Shown: one piece after another, positions 29,704 through 42,201 of the stretch
Layout of the letters: every line of letters begins with the position of its first letter
Position numbering within the stretch: the stretch's first letter is position 1
Origin: Symmetrospora coprosmae
Taxonomy: Eukaryota > Basidiomycota > Cystobasidiomycetes > Symmetrosporaceae
Assembly: GCA_008802785.1 (NCBI GenBank)
Contig: VUYT01000028.1
Location: 203,404 to 267,403, forward strand
Direction: 5' to 3'
Length of the DNA stretch: 64,000 nt
The notes under the pieces: model-generated
What the model was told of the DNA's origin: nothing
The model's database searches: none
What the model saw: the letters and a program-made list of their open reading frames with translations, nothing else
Made by a program: the position numbers and the translations under genes

Positions 29704-32700
29704 ATGTCCACAACTCCTCGGGTCGCGTCGCCGCCTTTCTCCAGCCTCAGTCTTGGTCGCGCCAGCATGTCTGGCAAGAGTGGCGGCAGCGACGGCGGCG
29801 ACCTGAACGCCGAGTCCGCACTCAGCACGCCTGCTGGCACCGGCATGGCCATTGGCGCTCCACTCGCGATGCAGGCGTCGCTCTCGTCAAGCGGCTTATC
29901 CTCACTCATTCGCGCCGTGTCACCGCCGACACCGGCACCATCGCCGCAGCCCGAGTCGCGGCTGGGCACGGAATGGATCTCGCCCGCCCTCTCGTCGACG
30001 TCCAACGGTCACGGCGATGCGCACGGACACGGACAGTTCGCAGCACAGCCGTCAACCCCTGTGTCGCCTCCGACAGGCGGTAGTACAGCTGCAGATGATC
30101 TCAGCTTCAATGTACCTCCCGCCGACTTCAACACCCAGTTCATCGACTCGGTCGTAGGCCACTTTCCCCGCCTCTCTGGCCCGGAGCGCAGGAGGCTGTT
30201 CTCCTCCTTGCTGCCCGTGCTGCTCGGCGAGGACCTGCTCCACTTGTCGCAGCTTATCTCACCCTTCCTCCGCCGAGACTTCCTCTCCGAGTTGCCCGCC
30301 GAGATCTCGCTGCACATTCTCGCCTTCATCGATGATCCCAAGGACCTCGTCCGTGCAAGTCGTGTCTCGCGCTCATGGAGAAGCCTCGTATCGGACGAGC
30401 ACACGTGGAAGGTCATGCTGCAGCGATACAGGGGCAGAGGGTGGTGGTCAAGCGGGGAAGCTAGCGCAACACGCCCACCTATCGAGCGGATCCGCCTGTC
30501 GCACCCGGAGGCGCGCTTTGGTGCCATCACATCGCCTCCACCGGCCAGCGCAGGCACACTGCAGCGCCGCAGCTTTGCAGTCCAGCAGCAGCAACAGCCT
30601 TTCTTTGCGCCTGCACTGCCGCCCAGTCAGCCGGTCTTTGGCGGGCCATCAACGAATGCCAATCAGCAGAGGAGGAATACCGTCACTTCGTCGGCGTTCG
30701 GCGATGTAGCGGGCCCTTCAAGTGGTAGGCGCCTGTCGGCCCTGTCTCCTATGGCTCAGCCTTTCCAGTCGAGACGGCCGTCGCTGTCCATCCAGAACGC
30801 TCTCGCTGGGTATGCTGGACCAGTTGCCAGCACGTCCGCTGGTAACAACGCAGGAGCAGTGTTGCAGAGCACTGCAGAAGAAACTGCGGCAGAAGCGGAA
30901 GAGGGACTCGACCAGTTCCAACAGGAGAATCAGACCCCGCTAGCTGAGCGCAGGAGACGGATGAAGGGCAAGGGCCGTCCGCCCCGCCTAGAAGATGAGA
31001 GCGTTGTTCCACCCGCTTCGCTGGTCCCGACCTCAGGCACTGTCGCACACCCGGCTTCCGCCACGGCTGCGGGCTTTGCTTTGCAGGGACTCGGCTTCTC
31101 CGCACGCAGGCAGTCGCATCAGGTTGCGAGATCGCCAAACGCCCCGCTCATCCAGCCCATCTCTGCCGCCCCACGGAACCTGCCGCCGCCGCAAGATCTA
31201 GTGGCGCACTTTGGGTCTCTTAGCCTCGCCCCACCCGCCTCGTCCGCCGCATCTCTGGCAATCGACTCAAGCATTGCCAGTCCGACTGCGCGTTTCTCCT
31301 CCATTTCGTACGCCTCTCCGGTTGTTCCTGCGTTTAGTCCATCTGGACTGTACGCAGGACCCTCATCGCAGGCACATGCGTCACCCTTGCTGTTGTCGCG
31401 CAGAATCATCAGCCCAGTGCCTGTCCCCGCTCGGCAGGCCCCGCGTGAGGAGATGCAGCACCCTGTACTGCCTCTACCCCAACCGTTAGCTGCGCCTCAG
31501 CCCGTGCGCTACGTCACTCGCCGCTCGCAGAACCCGTTCGGCACAGCCTTAACTTCGATTCCATCTGCAGCGGCCGGTTCTGCCACTGGCGCGCCCGCAG
31601 GCCAGCAATACGGCGCCGGGGATGCGTATGCGCAGAACGCCCAACATGCGTCCGCACCTTCGCCATTCTCGTACAAGGCCCAATTCAAGCGTGCCTACCT
31701 GACCGAGTCGAATTGGCTCAAGGGGCCCGGCCGGCTCCTGTCTAGACAGACTTCGGCGGATGACGGCGTCGTGACGAGTCTCGGTTTCGACAACGACTGG
31801 ATCGTGGTCGGCATGGCAACGAACCAGATCCACGTCTTTGATGCACGTACAGGCGAGTATGTGCGCCAGCTCGAAGGGCACACCTTGGGTGTGTGGTGCC
31901 TGGTCCTGGTCAGCAAGGGCGGCGAGCGTCTCGACAAGGACGGCAAGCCTGTCAACAGGCCTGCGGAGACAGCAGTACCGCAGCGGACTGGCTGGGACTC
32001 GGAGGAGGACGATGGAGCAGAGGCCGTCGCACATGCTTACGGTGTGAGCACGGGCAGGGAGACTTCCGAGTCGGCCAGTAGCGAGGACGACGAGGCGGAG
32101 GCGCAGCCAGCGACAACGCCTCAGTACGCCAAATACGAGGCGCAGAGATCAGACGGGATGCCAAGGTGCAGATCTGCGTCTGCGCGACCGCCCGATATCG
32201 AGCGCTTTTTCCAGGAGGCTTCGCCCATTCCCGGCCGGGCGGTTCCTAGCGCAGCGCACAGCCGACTCTCGCCGAAGTCAGCCAACCCCGGTGGTAGTGC
32301 GCCATCTTTCCATCGCGCTTCATCCACACCGGTCGTTTCGCCAGAGCATGCCAATGGTGGCGGCAGCGCTAGCAAGCCAGGTCGAAGTGGACCGTCAGGC
32401 GGCCGTCCGCGAAGTCAGCGCCGCCCTTCCTCCTTTAGCGGTATCCCGTCAACGGAGCAGCAGAGACAGAGCTCGGGCTCCGGCTTTGTTTTCGGTGACT
32501 CCAGTCGCATTTCGCAGCAGCAGGCTGCCGCGTGCGGGACCGCTTCTGGCTGGGGTCAGCGAGGCGCCATTGCAGTGACTGGCGGATGCGACCGGGACGT
32601 GCGCGTCTGGGACGTCGAGACTGGGTGGGTGCACTGCATTTCCTCCGACTTCATCACATGGACACCGGCAGCTAACCTGAATCTCCCATGTCATACCGCA

Positions 32701-33586
32701 GCAAATGCCTTCACGTGCTCCGAGGACACGTCTCGACCGTTCGCTGTCTCAAGGTCCTCGACGGGCGACCCATTGCCGTCTCCGGCTCGCGCGATGCCAC
32801 GCTTCGCGTCTGGGACATTGAGCAGGGCGTCCAGCTCCGCCTCCTGGCCGGCCACCAGCACAGCGTGCGCTGCATCGAGATCAGCGGAAACAAGGTCGTC
32901 AGCGGCAGCTATGATACGACTTGCAGGGTGCGGTTGGGCATTACCTGCCATTCTCGTTGTCTGACACTCACTGAAAGCTCGTGTTTCTCGCAGATCTGGG
33001 ACGTTGATACAGGAGAATGCCTCCATGTGCTCAATGGCCATCAGCATCAGATCTACGCTGTCGCCTTTGACGGGATCAGAGTCGCGAGTGGATCGCTCGA
33101 CTCGACTGTCCGCATCTGGTCGGCAAAGACTGGGTGGGTGGCGATTACACTTCCGACTGTCTACCGCGAGGCTGACACGGGCACTGCTCTCCCTCTCGCA
33201 GAGAATGCCTGGCGCTTCTGCAGGGTCACACCTCCCTCGTGGGCCAGCTCCAGCTCACCGACTCTGTCCTCGTGACTGGCGGCTCGGACGGGCGCGTCAT
33301 CGTCTTCTCGCTCTCGACCTTTGAGTGCCTGCACCGGCTGTGCGCACACGACAATTCCGTGACGTGCCTGCAGTTCAACGACCGCTTCATGGTCACGGGC
33401 GGCAACGACGGCAAGGTCAAGCTGTGGGATCGGCCCACGGGCAAGCTCATCCGCGAGCTTGCCGAGCCGTGCGAGGCCGTCTGGCGCGTCACGTTCCGGG
33501 AGGACAAGTGCGTCCTCCTTTGCAAGCGCAATGGCAGGACCATCATGGACGTCAGGACGTTTGCACCCTTCGAGGATGAGCTCTGA
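29704..33586 (+). CDS. CDC4: Cdc4/Fbw7-type F-box and WD40 substrate receptor of SCF ubiquitin ligase
   Basis: Binds phosphorylated substrates through a WD40 propeller and recruits Skp1 through an F-box for ubiquitination. Exons 29704-32624, 32702-32927, 32994-33133 and 33202-33586 give 1,223 aa. The F-box reads FLSELPAEISLHILAFIDDP followed by RVSRSWRSLVSDEHTWK near residue 200. A ~400-residue Pro/Ser/Gln-rich linker precedes WD1 (VVTSLGFDNDWIVVGMATNQ, GHTLGVWCLVLV). An acidic, Ser-rich insert of about 200 residues separates WD1 from WD2 (AVTGGCDRDVRVWDVETGKC). Five further repeats include AVSGSRDATLRVWDIE, VVSGSYDTTCRIWDVD, VASGSLDSTVRIWSAK, VTGGSDGRVIVF and VTGGNDGKVKLWD. The start at 29704 is the first in-frame ATG; an upstream exon is possible. 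Confidence 0.88.
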
Positions 33587-34058
33587 GGAAAGGATACACG
33601 AAACTCAGGCATGCTCGGCAGGGCGGATACCAAGCGGTTCGGCATCAGCGTTCTGTCAATATGCTACGTGCTCCATTTCGTTTGCTTCGGAAGGAAACTC
33701 GCATTCAGCGTTGCATGGTCTTTCACCGCACGGTCGCGACGTGTATAGTAGCCGCACTTCGGGTTGCCTTCGGAATTCTATCCCTCTATCTAGCTCCGAG
33801 CGACGCCGCAAGGATTCGCATCATGTGTAGCGGTACTTTGCGCCCTCGTCTGTTCTGCGCAAGCTGCCTATCGCTTCTACCAATAGCTGGCCTCTGGGCT
33901 CTCGTCCAGCCCGGACGGGCCAACGGGCCATCGTTCGCTTCTGCGTCTGCCTGTGTGCGCGATCTCCTTTGCAAAGGGATGATGTCCTCCCAGCCCAACT
34001 TCTCGACCTGCTCGACTCTATCCTGGTCTCTCCCTTCTGCACTCGCTGAAGATCCTGT
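33587..34058. other. Convergent intergenic region
   Basis: About 470 bp between the stop codons of the CDC4-like gene and the minus-strand mini-protein. No supported coding frame; presumably both 3' UTRs and terminators. Confidence 0.4.
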
Positions 34059-34312
34059 CTACTTGTACAGACCCTGGATGAAGCTTGTGGCCGGGTTGGC
34101 GGCGTTGTGCTTCTCGGGCGGGCACTTGCACTGCTCCTCCTCGGGAACCTTGGCCATGACGCTGTGCAATGACGAAGCGGCGTCATCGTTTACGTTGGTC
34201 ATTTCCTCGTGCATGGTAGCCGTCACTCCACCCACGCATCGATGTGCTTCCCGCATCCCCACCACGATGTCTTTCCGCATCCCTCGTTCTGGCAGCGGGC
34301 TGGCATGCACAT
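34059..34312 (-). CDS. Small Cys-rich (zinc-binding-like) protein, 59 aa
   Basis: Two exons (34236-34312 and 34059-34161), joined in phase by a GTGGGT..CACAG intron, encode a 59-aa protein with MPARCQNEGCGKTSWWGCGK, HIDAVMAKVPEEEQCKCPPE and a short tail. The pattern of paired Cys, W-GCG-H and a final CKC matches a widespread but uncharacterised family of tiny fungal proteins (CxxCGK-T-W-GCGxH ... CxC). A single structural zinc site is likely from the Cys/His pattern. The biochemical role of the family is not known to me. Confidence 0.75.
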
Positions 34313-34524
34313 TGTGCGACTGAGTAATGAGGAGGAGTAGAGAATTGCAGATGGAATGGATTGGAGAAACGGAGAGGAGCGTCGACGTCGAGCTCTCTTC
34401 GGTGTGGCAAATGACGCGGACGGAGCAGAGAGAGGCGTGGCCTTGATCTGTGCGGACTGAAAGCGGTCAACGTCAGGAAGGAGACTGCACTGCATTGCAC
34501 TTGACCACAGCCGGTATCGCTACG

Positions 34525-35035
34525 ATGAGGTGAGTCGCAGCTGTAGCGGGTGGTGTGGCCGTCTGGCTGACCCAAAGTGTGCAGCTGGCAAGCAGCGGGC
34601 AGCCGGCGGCAGGATGCAAACACCCTCGAACAGCAGAACGATGCTCAGCTGGACGATCTCCACAGCAAGCTCCGGTCACTACATGCAGTGGGGCTGCCCG
34701 CCTCGGCTCTGTCCTGCGGTCCCGAGCTGCAGCAACTCACGCCATCGCCGTCGCTTCCCGCAGGTCACGATAGACATCCACAACGACTCGAGGAACCAGA
34801 ACGCCATGCTCGACAACACGGTTCGTACATATAAGCTCACTCAAGATGTCAGATTCGCACTGACCCCGCCTTGCGCCCGCAGTCCAACTCCTTCGACTCG
34901 TTCAAGACATCCCTGACCAACTCGGCAGGCAGGCTCGGGCGGTCCATACAAGACAAGCGGAGTCAACCGAGAATGCTTGCCATGGTCATGGGCGGCGTAG
35001 TCGCCCTCTTCATCATCTATCACCTCTTCCGGTGA
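34525..35035 (+). CDS. BET1: Bet1-type Qc-SNARE
   Basis: Bet1 is the ER-to-Golgi Qc-SNARE. Exons 34525-34529, 34585-34687, 34764-34820 and 34883-35035 give 105 aa, close to the family length. The SNARE helix runs TLEQQNDAQLDDLHSKLRSL, VTIDIHNDSRNQNAMLDN and SFDSFKTSLTNSAGRLGRS. A C-terminal tail anchor follows (MLAMVMGGVVALFIIYHLFR). The first exon is only ATGAG: the GTGAGT donor follows immediately and phase 2 continues at CTGGCAA. All acceptors are canonical. Confidence 0.9.
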
Positions 35036-35666
35036 TACCTCGAATCCTTCAAGCGCTCTTGTCCGAAGGAGAGCCAAGCCGTCACGCATCAGAGGTCAAT
35101 GCAGCCTATAAATCGACATGCCTCCAGCCTGGCAGTATGTTCCATGTTGTCGTACATCACATTATATTCATCTACCTCTTACGCAAGCCGCTCTCAATGC
35201 ACAATAAGTCCGTCAATTTCGCCTGCGGCTATCTCCCTTTGCAAGGTGAAACCTACGCAACAGATGCTGCATCTCTTCAGCCATTCGAGGGGCAGACTTC
35301 GCCTCATGAGCGCAGACGCATAGAGTACAAGGCAGAGGGGAGAAGCTAGGTAGCCGCTTAGCTGGCCAAGCTCACTAAAATGAGCAGACTCGGTGAATGC
35401 CATACCACTTCCTACTGCCATCTTCTGTTCCTCTGAAGGACTGAAAGGAAGCAGACCGTCGGGTAGCACGCGCTCGGAAGAATAAGTCTCAGGTGCACAG
35501 GCGTATAAACTCTTTCAATGACCTCAAGAGACGGCGGCGGCCATCTATGAAAGGTTGGTCAGCCTGCAGCCTGCTAATAGGATGCTTGGCTCCGCTCGAT
35601 AACGTCAAAAGCGAGAACCTGTTGCTCCCGGATTGGTCACTACCCTACCGACAAGGGACGCCAAAC
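35036..35666. other. Intergenic, promoter of secreted protein 2
   Basis: 631 bp without a supported gene. TATA-like strings occur near 35107 (CCTATAAAT) and 35505 (GTATAAAC); the second lies about 160 bp upstream of the next start codon and is a candidate promoter element. Confidence 0.35.
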
Positions 35667-36462
35667 ATGCACGCCGGAGCTGTGCTGCCGTTAGTCCTTG
35701 GTCTCGCTGCCAACTTGGTTCGCGCATACAAGGTAGAGATCCGCAAGTTTCCGGACCTGGATGTATACGACGGACTGGAACAACCGGCCGGGCTCCCCTT
35801 TAACTGGCTTGTGCCGGCGTACCCAGACCGGGGCTGGGTCCCCAATGCCAATAACAGACCAGAAGACGTGCATCACTACTACAAGCTCCAACTCAAGCAG
35901 GGAGATACGACCTTAAAACGTGAGTAGGGCTCAAGCGATGGATGCCTGGGCTGTAACCGACTGATAGCCCCCTTCCGCTGATGCGCAGAGTATATCTCCC
36001 TGCAGCCAGCTGCCATAACCTGCTCTTTCAGGGTGGACAAGGGGATGTGCATGCGACCGGTACGTCTCGGCCCGTCGATTCTTGCCATGCAGAAATCGTT
36101 TCAGGGTCCACGCGCATCATTGACCTACCCATACGCACCGTCACTGGTCGTGTCACATTGACAAACGCTGCTTCGTTAACGTATCTTCCTTGCCCATTGA
36201 AAAGGCGAGGTAGCGTGCCATTACTACGTCGACAAGGTCGATGACCAGGCGGAAACATACGACCCTTCGCGATCCAGTTGCGAAATCGTAAGCGGATCCC
36301 GCGACATGAGCGGCTATCGAAAGACGGCTGCGGCGTACTCACTAACTGAACGATTGCCTCCCGTAGAAGGTGAACGATCACCAATGGATCGAAGCATCCG
36401 AAACGGTCAATCTGGAGGGAATTGAGATAGAAGTACAGGCTTCCGCCCGGCGCAAGCGCTGA
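35667..36462 (+). CDS. Small secreted protein 2 (paired-Cys family), effector-like
   Basis: Exons 35667-35919, 35989-36059, 36210-36287 and 36367-36462 give 165 aa. Signal peptide: MHAGAVLPLVLGLAANLVRA. The mature N-terminus YKVEIRKFPDLDVYDGL resembles RKVQLYKLPPARDF of the gene at 61059. The block AAITCSFRVDKGMC matches the paired-Cys block of the two related genes and is again followed closely by an intron. Two more Cys appear in VACHYYVDKVDDQ and SRSSCEI. The last exon is KVNDHQWIEASETVNLEGIE with a basic end (SARRKR). The third intron acceptor (GGCGAG at 36209) is poor, but frame and protein look right. No known domain; function unknown. Confidence 0.65.
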
Positions 36463-36793
36463 AGCTTCTGAGAGCCGCTTCGATTTAACAGTGGACACGC
36501 GTGAAGAAGATAGCGTGCACGTCTTCTCTAGCCCAGTGTTGCGCCTGTATACCCGGTAGCCCAAGCGAGCGAGAATTGAGCCCTCGAGACTCTGTCTGAG
36601 GCGCAACGAGACGATGGCCACTGTTTTGTTTGTTAGATCTGTGGCGCGTGCGGTAGTACTGTGCTTCCAGTGATCGCATCGTCAGAAGCAGGCCCTGCAA
36701 AGCCTAACGCTCAGACTTTGCGGACTCCGTTTCCGCGTCGTAAAGCGGAGATGCCCGAGCAACAAGGCTTTGATCCGCTCCAACACCATCACA
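36463..36793. other. Intergenic
   Basis: 331 bp between the secreted-protein gene and the F-box-like gene, both on the plus strand. No supported gene; a minus frame crossing it (36028-36621) overlaps exons of the secreted gene and looks like a shadow. Confidence 0.35.
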
Positions 36794-38181
36794 ATGACTG
36801 AGGGTCAGAAGAAGGCAGGACGGCCTGGCGGACCGCGAAAGAAGGCGAAGATGGACGCGTCCGTGAGCGCCATGTCCGCTAGCCTTACTTTCGGCTGCCG
36901 TTGACATACCCAGATTTACAGGTTGTCGATGCTGTAACGCAACCCCTCAGACTCGATACGCTGGCGCCCGAAATCATCTCGATGATCTTTGAGGAAGCTC
37001 GGGAGGACTCTGCCCCACATGAGCGTCTCCGCTACTCCCTAATTTGCAAGTCGCTGCAGCCGTTCGGGCAGGAAATCCTTTATCGCGAGGTCGACCTTTT
37101 GAAGGCCAACGAACGTACGCGCCTTTGCGTGTCCGCGGAGCCTGACTGGCATACGACAGACGACGAACGCTACGAATCGGCAAGAAGCAGCGTCGACTTT
37201 GCGGAGAGTCTTCTTCCTGCTCTGCAGGCACCACAGGTCGAGCATTTCAAGACCTTGTCACTCGACTTCGGGTCTGCAGCTGTGCCCCCATCTTGGCTTC
37301 GACATGCCCTGGCGCGACTATTCCTTCTATTTGAAACTTCAAAAGCAACACTGCACCTGCTCATATCGTCGAGGTCGCTAGACACCACGCTCGTCACGCT
37401 CCTGGTGCAGACTCGAAAGACCGCTTTTATAGGCGTGACGGTTGAAATTCTCGACTACAAAGATCAGAAGGAGCCACCTGTGGATGCACATGCTCTGGCA
37501 GACGTTGTGATGGTGGAGGCATCCAACGATGAGCATGGCTTCCCCGAATGCGCGGCATGGACGCAGGAACAGCAGATTCACTATCCCTTGTGGACCTTGG
37601 AGGATGACAAAGCCCGCGTCCTCTACTTCATCTCAGGACACGCCAAGGGTCTCTGCCAATCTTTTGCGGCGGCAGCTGCCGTGTCAACGGTCGAACTGAT
37701 TCCTACGATGGCGACTAGCTACAGCCCCGGCTTGCTCGAACCTTTCCAGGAAGCGCAGACCGTGAAAGTGGACCTCCGAGAATTTCCCGGCCCCATAGAG
37801 GAGTCCCTCGAAGTTTTGCGGAAGCTCAGGCTGCCAGCCTCTACAACGATGGTCGGTCTCGAAATGGACGAAATTCGACCGTCTCTATCACAACTGCTTG
37901 TCCTTTACCATGATACAAGATGGGCTGCTGGCATCAAGGTGTTCCGCTGGCAATACTGGCCGGATAAGGATAATCCATCTCGACCTGCCACAGCGAAAGA
38001 GCTTGCACTCATCGAAGACGGGCAGTCGTGGCAGAATGTCTTCGCGACCGTGTTGAAGGACAGGGGAGCGAGTTTGGAAATGTGGGTTGGCGAGAATGAC
38101 TGGCGCGTGGTTATTGGGCACGCAGAAGACGGCCCCCTATCTGCTCCGGGAGCGGTACCAGCACAGACCGCAACAGCCTGA
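36794..38181 (+). CDS. F-box-like protein
   Basis: Exon 36794-36862 (MTEGQKKAGRPGGPRKKAKM, a basic possible nuclear signal) joins in phase 0 to 36922-38181, total 442 aa. Near residue 38 the sequence LRLDTLAPEIISMIFEEARE with RYSLICKSLQPFGQEILYRE resembles a fungal F-box followed by its first helix. The remainder is helix/strand-mixed without obvious repeats (possible degenerate leucine-rich repeats such as VEHFKTLSLDFGSAAVPPSW). Such proteins are usually SCF adaptors with unknown substrates. The F-box is divergent, so the call is moderate. Confidence 0.6.
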
Positions 38182-38571
38182 GGTACCTCCAAGACCGCGG
38201 CTCAAAGCCCTTAGGACGATGATGGATGTCATGCGAAGGCCGGAAGGATAGAGCGAGCTGGTGGGTGCGTGCGCTCGTACCGGAACGCCGCATTGCAAGA
38301 GCTGACACCAAGCCTCCACCTCGAAAGCGATAGCAAGGCATTTGTGCGAATTCGCCTTGACTGGTTCGTATGCAGCCCTCCGTGCCTGCGCATGATGCTA
38401 TACGCATTCATTCTCGTCCGGTGTGGCTTTCCGCAACAACAGCAACAGAAATGGGTGTCGTACACGGGCAGGTAGCTGTCATAGGCATTGAAAGATGACT
38501 GGGTATGCTATGCGTGCGATGAGAGCAGAGTAGTGAAGCCACTGGTGAACCTCGGGCGGGTTGTCGTCCGA
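38182..38571. other. Convergent intergenic region
   Basis: 390 bp between the stop codons of the F-box-like gene and the CorA-type gene. Nothing coding is supported. Confidence 0.4.
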
Positions 38572-41500
38572 TCATAACCGCTTCGCCCCGCCATTTTCGA
38601 ATGACTTGCGAGATGCCTTGAAGATCCAAGCGACGACGCCGATGACGAGTGCGATGATGATGAGGACTCCGACAAGCACGATCCCAAACACATAGTACGC
38701 GGCGGGCGAGCCGTCCGAGTTGACTGTATGATCTTCATCTGTCCCGTTGTGAGGGACCTTGACGTTGGTGCCGAAGACGCCTGTTTGACAGCATGTCAGG
38801 CTAGGCGGGTCGCGGCTGGAGCACCGGATATCACTCACCGCAAAAGATATTGATTGGAAGAAAGACCAGAGTGACAATGTACAGCCGCACGATAGCTTTG
38901 TCATTCCCAATTTTTGCGGCCTCGTATGCGAGGCGGAGCACACCCAGATAGGCAGGATGGTCGTGCGAGAGCATGGTATCGAAGAAATGGAGCGTCTGCT
39001 GCATCGTGATAATATGATCTTGCAGATCGCCGAGATAGATGTTGATGTCGTGCCGCTGTCCCGGCTCGGCGTTACCCAGCGAGAGCGCCTCATCCCGGAT
39101 GCGCTTTCGCAAACCGCGGACAACATCCGTCTTGGGGATCAGCAGTCGCGAGAGGCCCATGATGAGCTTGCGCGACATTGCGATGCGCTTCAGCATCTTG
39201 CCGCGGTCGTAGAGTTTGTCGTCCACACCCTTGAGCGACTTCTTGGACATGGTGCGCGGAGCGAGCGGGTCGCGTTTGGCATGCGCATGGGCTGATGACG
39301 GCAGGCCACGGCCAAACTTGCTGAGCGTAGCTTCGCGATGAGACGGTACGGTGGCGCTCTTGACGCTGCCGTACATCTGAGCAAGCGAGCGCGTTTTAAC
39401 GAGTGTCGGCAGGCGCAGCTTGAAGAGATGGCTCGGGCGGATGTTCTTGACTTCGCTGACGGGATTGCCGGAGCTTGTCGAGCTTAGCGGCTCGATAGCA
39501 GGTGTCGTCGCTGGATCTGGCTGAACGCGCCGAGGGTCAAAGAGCGGGTTGGCGAGAAACTCGTCGATGTCATCCGATTCAGATTCGATAAAGTCGATGA
39601 GAGGGAAGAAGGTGTCCACGATGCTGTCCATCAGGCCATATGCGATCCAGTCTGTGGGATCGAAGGAGCAGAAGCGCGTCAGCGCATGATCCGTCCGGTC
39701 GTGTACAGGAGAGTGGGGCTTACGTGAAGAGATATTGCGGGCTATGCCGTACTGCTGTATGCGATCTCGCACTCGCGTGATGTGCTTGTCGATGTCCTCG
39801 AAGTGAAACTGCGAGCAAAAACGGTCAGGTTGCTGCAAGGCTTCCGTCATAGCCTGCGGAGCGCAAATGCAAGTCACTTACCGAGATGACGCCATCACCA
39901 AACACGACCATGTACACGTTCACCGCCCCGACTCCGACTCCTTCCACACCCTCCTTTGGCCCTTCCACAATCTCGACCTTGCCTTTCCGCCTCGCCCCGT
40001 CGCTGCCTTCGCGAGCGCCGTCGTGTCCCGAGCTACCCGGCGCTGGGCCTGACGAAACTGATACGCGATCATCGAGGGCGACCTTCTCATTACTGCTACT
40101 TGGGCTCCGCCTCTTCTCGAGAGACGACCGCTTGTCTGCCGAAGACGAACCATCGAGGCCGTGATGCCCCTCATCGAGCCCTTCGGCACTTGGGACCCGC
40201 TTGGCTATGTCTGCGCTGCTGCTGCCCGATCGCCTAGATGCAGAGGAGGCACTGGCCCCTTCCGAGTAGCGGAAGTATGTCTCGTCCAATGCACGAAAGC
40301 TGACAAAGTAATAACCCAGATGATCATAGACTTCGATCTTCTCGCGCGTTTCCTGCCCGAGGATATCCTCGATAGTGAGCGGGTGCAGCGGGATGAGCTG
40401 GCGTCCGGGACAGGTCACGGAGCACGGAGGCATCAGCATTGCGTAAGCTCACACCCGGTCGAGCGGGCCTTCCCACTCACGCGCCGCAGCTGCCGCATGT
40501 CCTGTATAGACGGACACTGCACATCGAGCCACCATGCAGGCCCAGCATTCCTCGTCTTTCTATCCGTAGCTGGCTTGGTTGTCGGCGGTTCGGGCACCTC
40601 GGCGCCGTCTGGCCCGTTTTGAAGGGGCACTTTCTCGGAAGCTGGTGAATCTGACGATGCAGCTGAAGCGTGAGCGGCACCGATATCGCCACCGAATGAC
40701 TCTTGCTGGTCACGCTCCTGCCAAAACTCGCGCAGGCGGTCGAGGCAGGGCGTCAACGTGCGCGAGGGCGTCGTCTCGAAGACTTGGGGCGCGGCGGCCA
40801 TGCCAGGTGGATGCAGGTGCGGCGCAGTACCAGCGGATCCGTCGCCTTCGCGTTGCTCGGATGACTTGCTCGTATATGGATGAGGGACAGCGCGGGAGCG
40901 TGTCCTGTCCAATCCGGCGCCCTGCTTCTGCTCCTGATCTCGACCATCGAGCGCTGCCTGTAGCGCGTGGCTCAGACGCGGTGTGTAGAGGGTGAACGTC
41001 GGCTCAGGCGGTATGTAGCTGTCATCCGAGACGCTCGACGCGGTAGAAGAGCGCCAGAAGCGCCAGCCGATGCCAGAGCTCGAGGACGAGCCGGAGGACG
41101 ACGTGGAACTTGTAGAAGAGGACGAGCTGGAAGACGAGGAGCTGGAGGAAGCCGAGTTGCGTCTCGTGCGACGGCGGATGTGCTTGATGGCATCTCCCGC
41201 GCGCGAGCGGACCGTCTTTTGAGTGAGGCGGGAAGAGACGCTAGGCGTGCGGCGCAGATGCGGATAGCGGTGTGCTGCGTGCCTATGATGCTTGCGGCGG
41301 TGTCGCCCTCTCCTCCCGCGCGATGCCAGGCTCAGCTGACCAGCCTGCATGGTTGCTGCGGAGATCGGCTCGTATGCTGCATCGGCGAGATCCATTTCGA
41401 GAATGGAGTCGCGGCCGTGCGACGCGACCCGCTGGAGCGGCAGCGAGTTGGCGCTGGTCGGCCGCTCGCGGGCCAACGGATGCGGAATGTGCGTAACCGC

Positions 41501-41935
41501 ATTGCCATTGCCGCTGAGCTGACGTGTTGTCGTGGTGGTGGTAGTATTGGGCTGCTGCGCTGAATCCGCATGACGGGGTGAAGCAGCAGCGATAGCAACG
41601 GGCTCTTCCGCCCTATCCTTCAAGGAGCGCAGCTCTTGCAGGGCAATGTCCGCATGATCTTCGTCTGGATGCACCTTCCTCCCCATCCCCATCTGCAACC
41701 CTGAAGCACCTCCCTCGGCCTGAGCCTCCCTCGACGCTGTCGCATCTGGCCGGATCCTGCGACTGGGATCCTCATCTTCCAGGTCCTTCATGCCGCTCCC
41801 CTGCTCGCCCATGACCTTCAGCTCGAGCGAGTCTCGCTCAGGGTCATGCCCATGCTGCGCTGCTCCGACTCCATCTCCAATCCTGCTGAGGCCCTCGCTG
41901 CGGCCCCCGTGCCCGCCTGCCTGCGCCGCCTTCAT
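38572..41935 (-). CDS. CorA/Mnr2-type magnesium (divalent cation) transporter
   Basis: Exons 40481-41935, 39882-40397, 38839-39808 and 38572-38780 give about 1,049 aa. The first ~430 residues are disordered, with basic and poly-Ser tracts. The CorA fold starts at WWLDVQCPSIQDMRQLRR, then LHPLTIEDILGQETREKIEV, YYFVSFRALDE, DWIAYGLMDSIVDTFFPLID and LGDLQDHIITMQQTLHFFDT. Two membrane helices close the protein: RLYIVTLVFLPINIFCGVFG and YYVFGIVLVGVLIIIALVIG. The pore signature usually written GMN is GTN here (VFGTNVKVP). The length and N-terminal extension resemble fungal Mnr2/Alr proteins of vacuole or plasma membrane. The start codon is the first in-frame ATG. Confidence 0.82.
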
Positions 41936-42201
41936 TGCCCTGCTCCGACCCTCCCTTAGGGCTGCAGACGGGTCAGCAGAGCTGCGCTGATCCACGACGA
42001 TGGACGCGCGAGGATGACCATAGGCGGGTGTCACTGGGGGGATATCGGTTGGTCGGCGTCGGCGAAAAGCAAAGGCAAGGCGTCTAAGCTCCAAAGGCGT
42101 GGCGTGGCCGTGGCAGTGGAACGTGCTGCTGGGCTTCTTCAGATTGCAACAACACTGTTGGGACAAGGTGCATATAGCTGCCCGCTCTTCTCGTCGCTCG
42201 C

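Noticed and set aside
36028-36621. 197-aa minus ORF
   Set aside because: Antisense to exons of secreted protein 2 and lacking family features.
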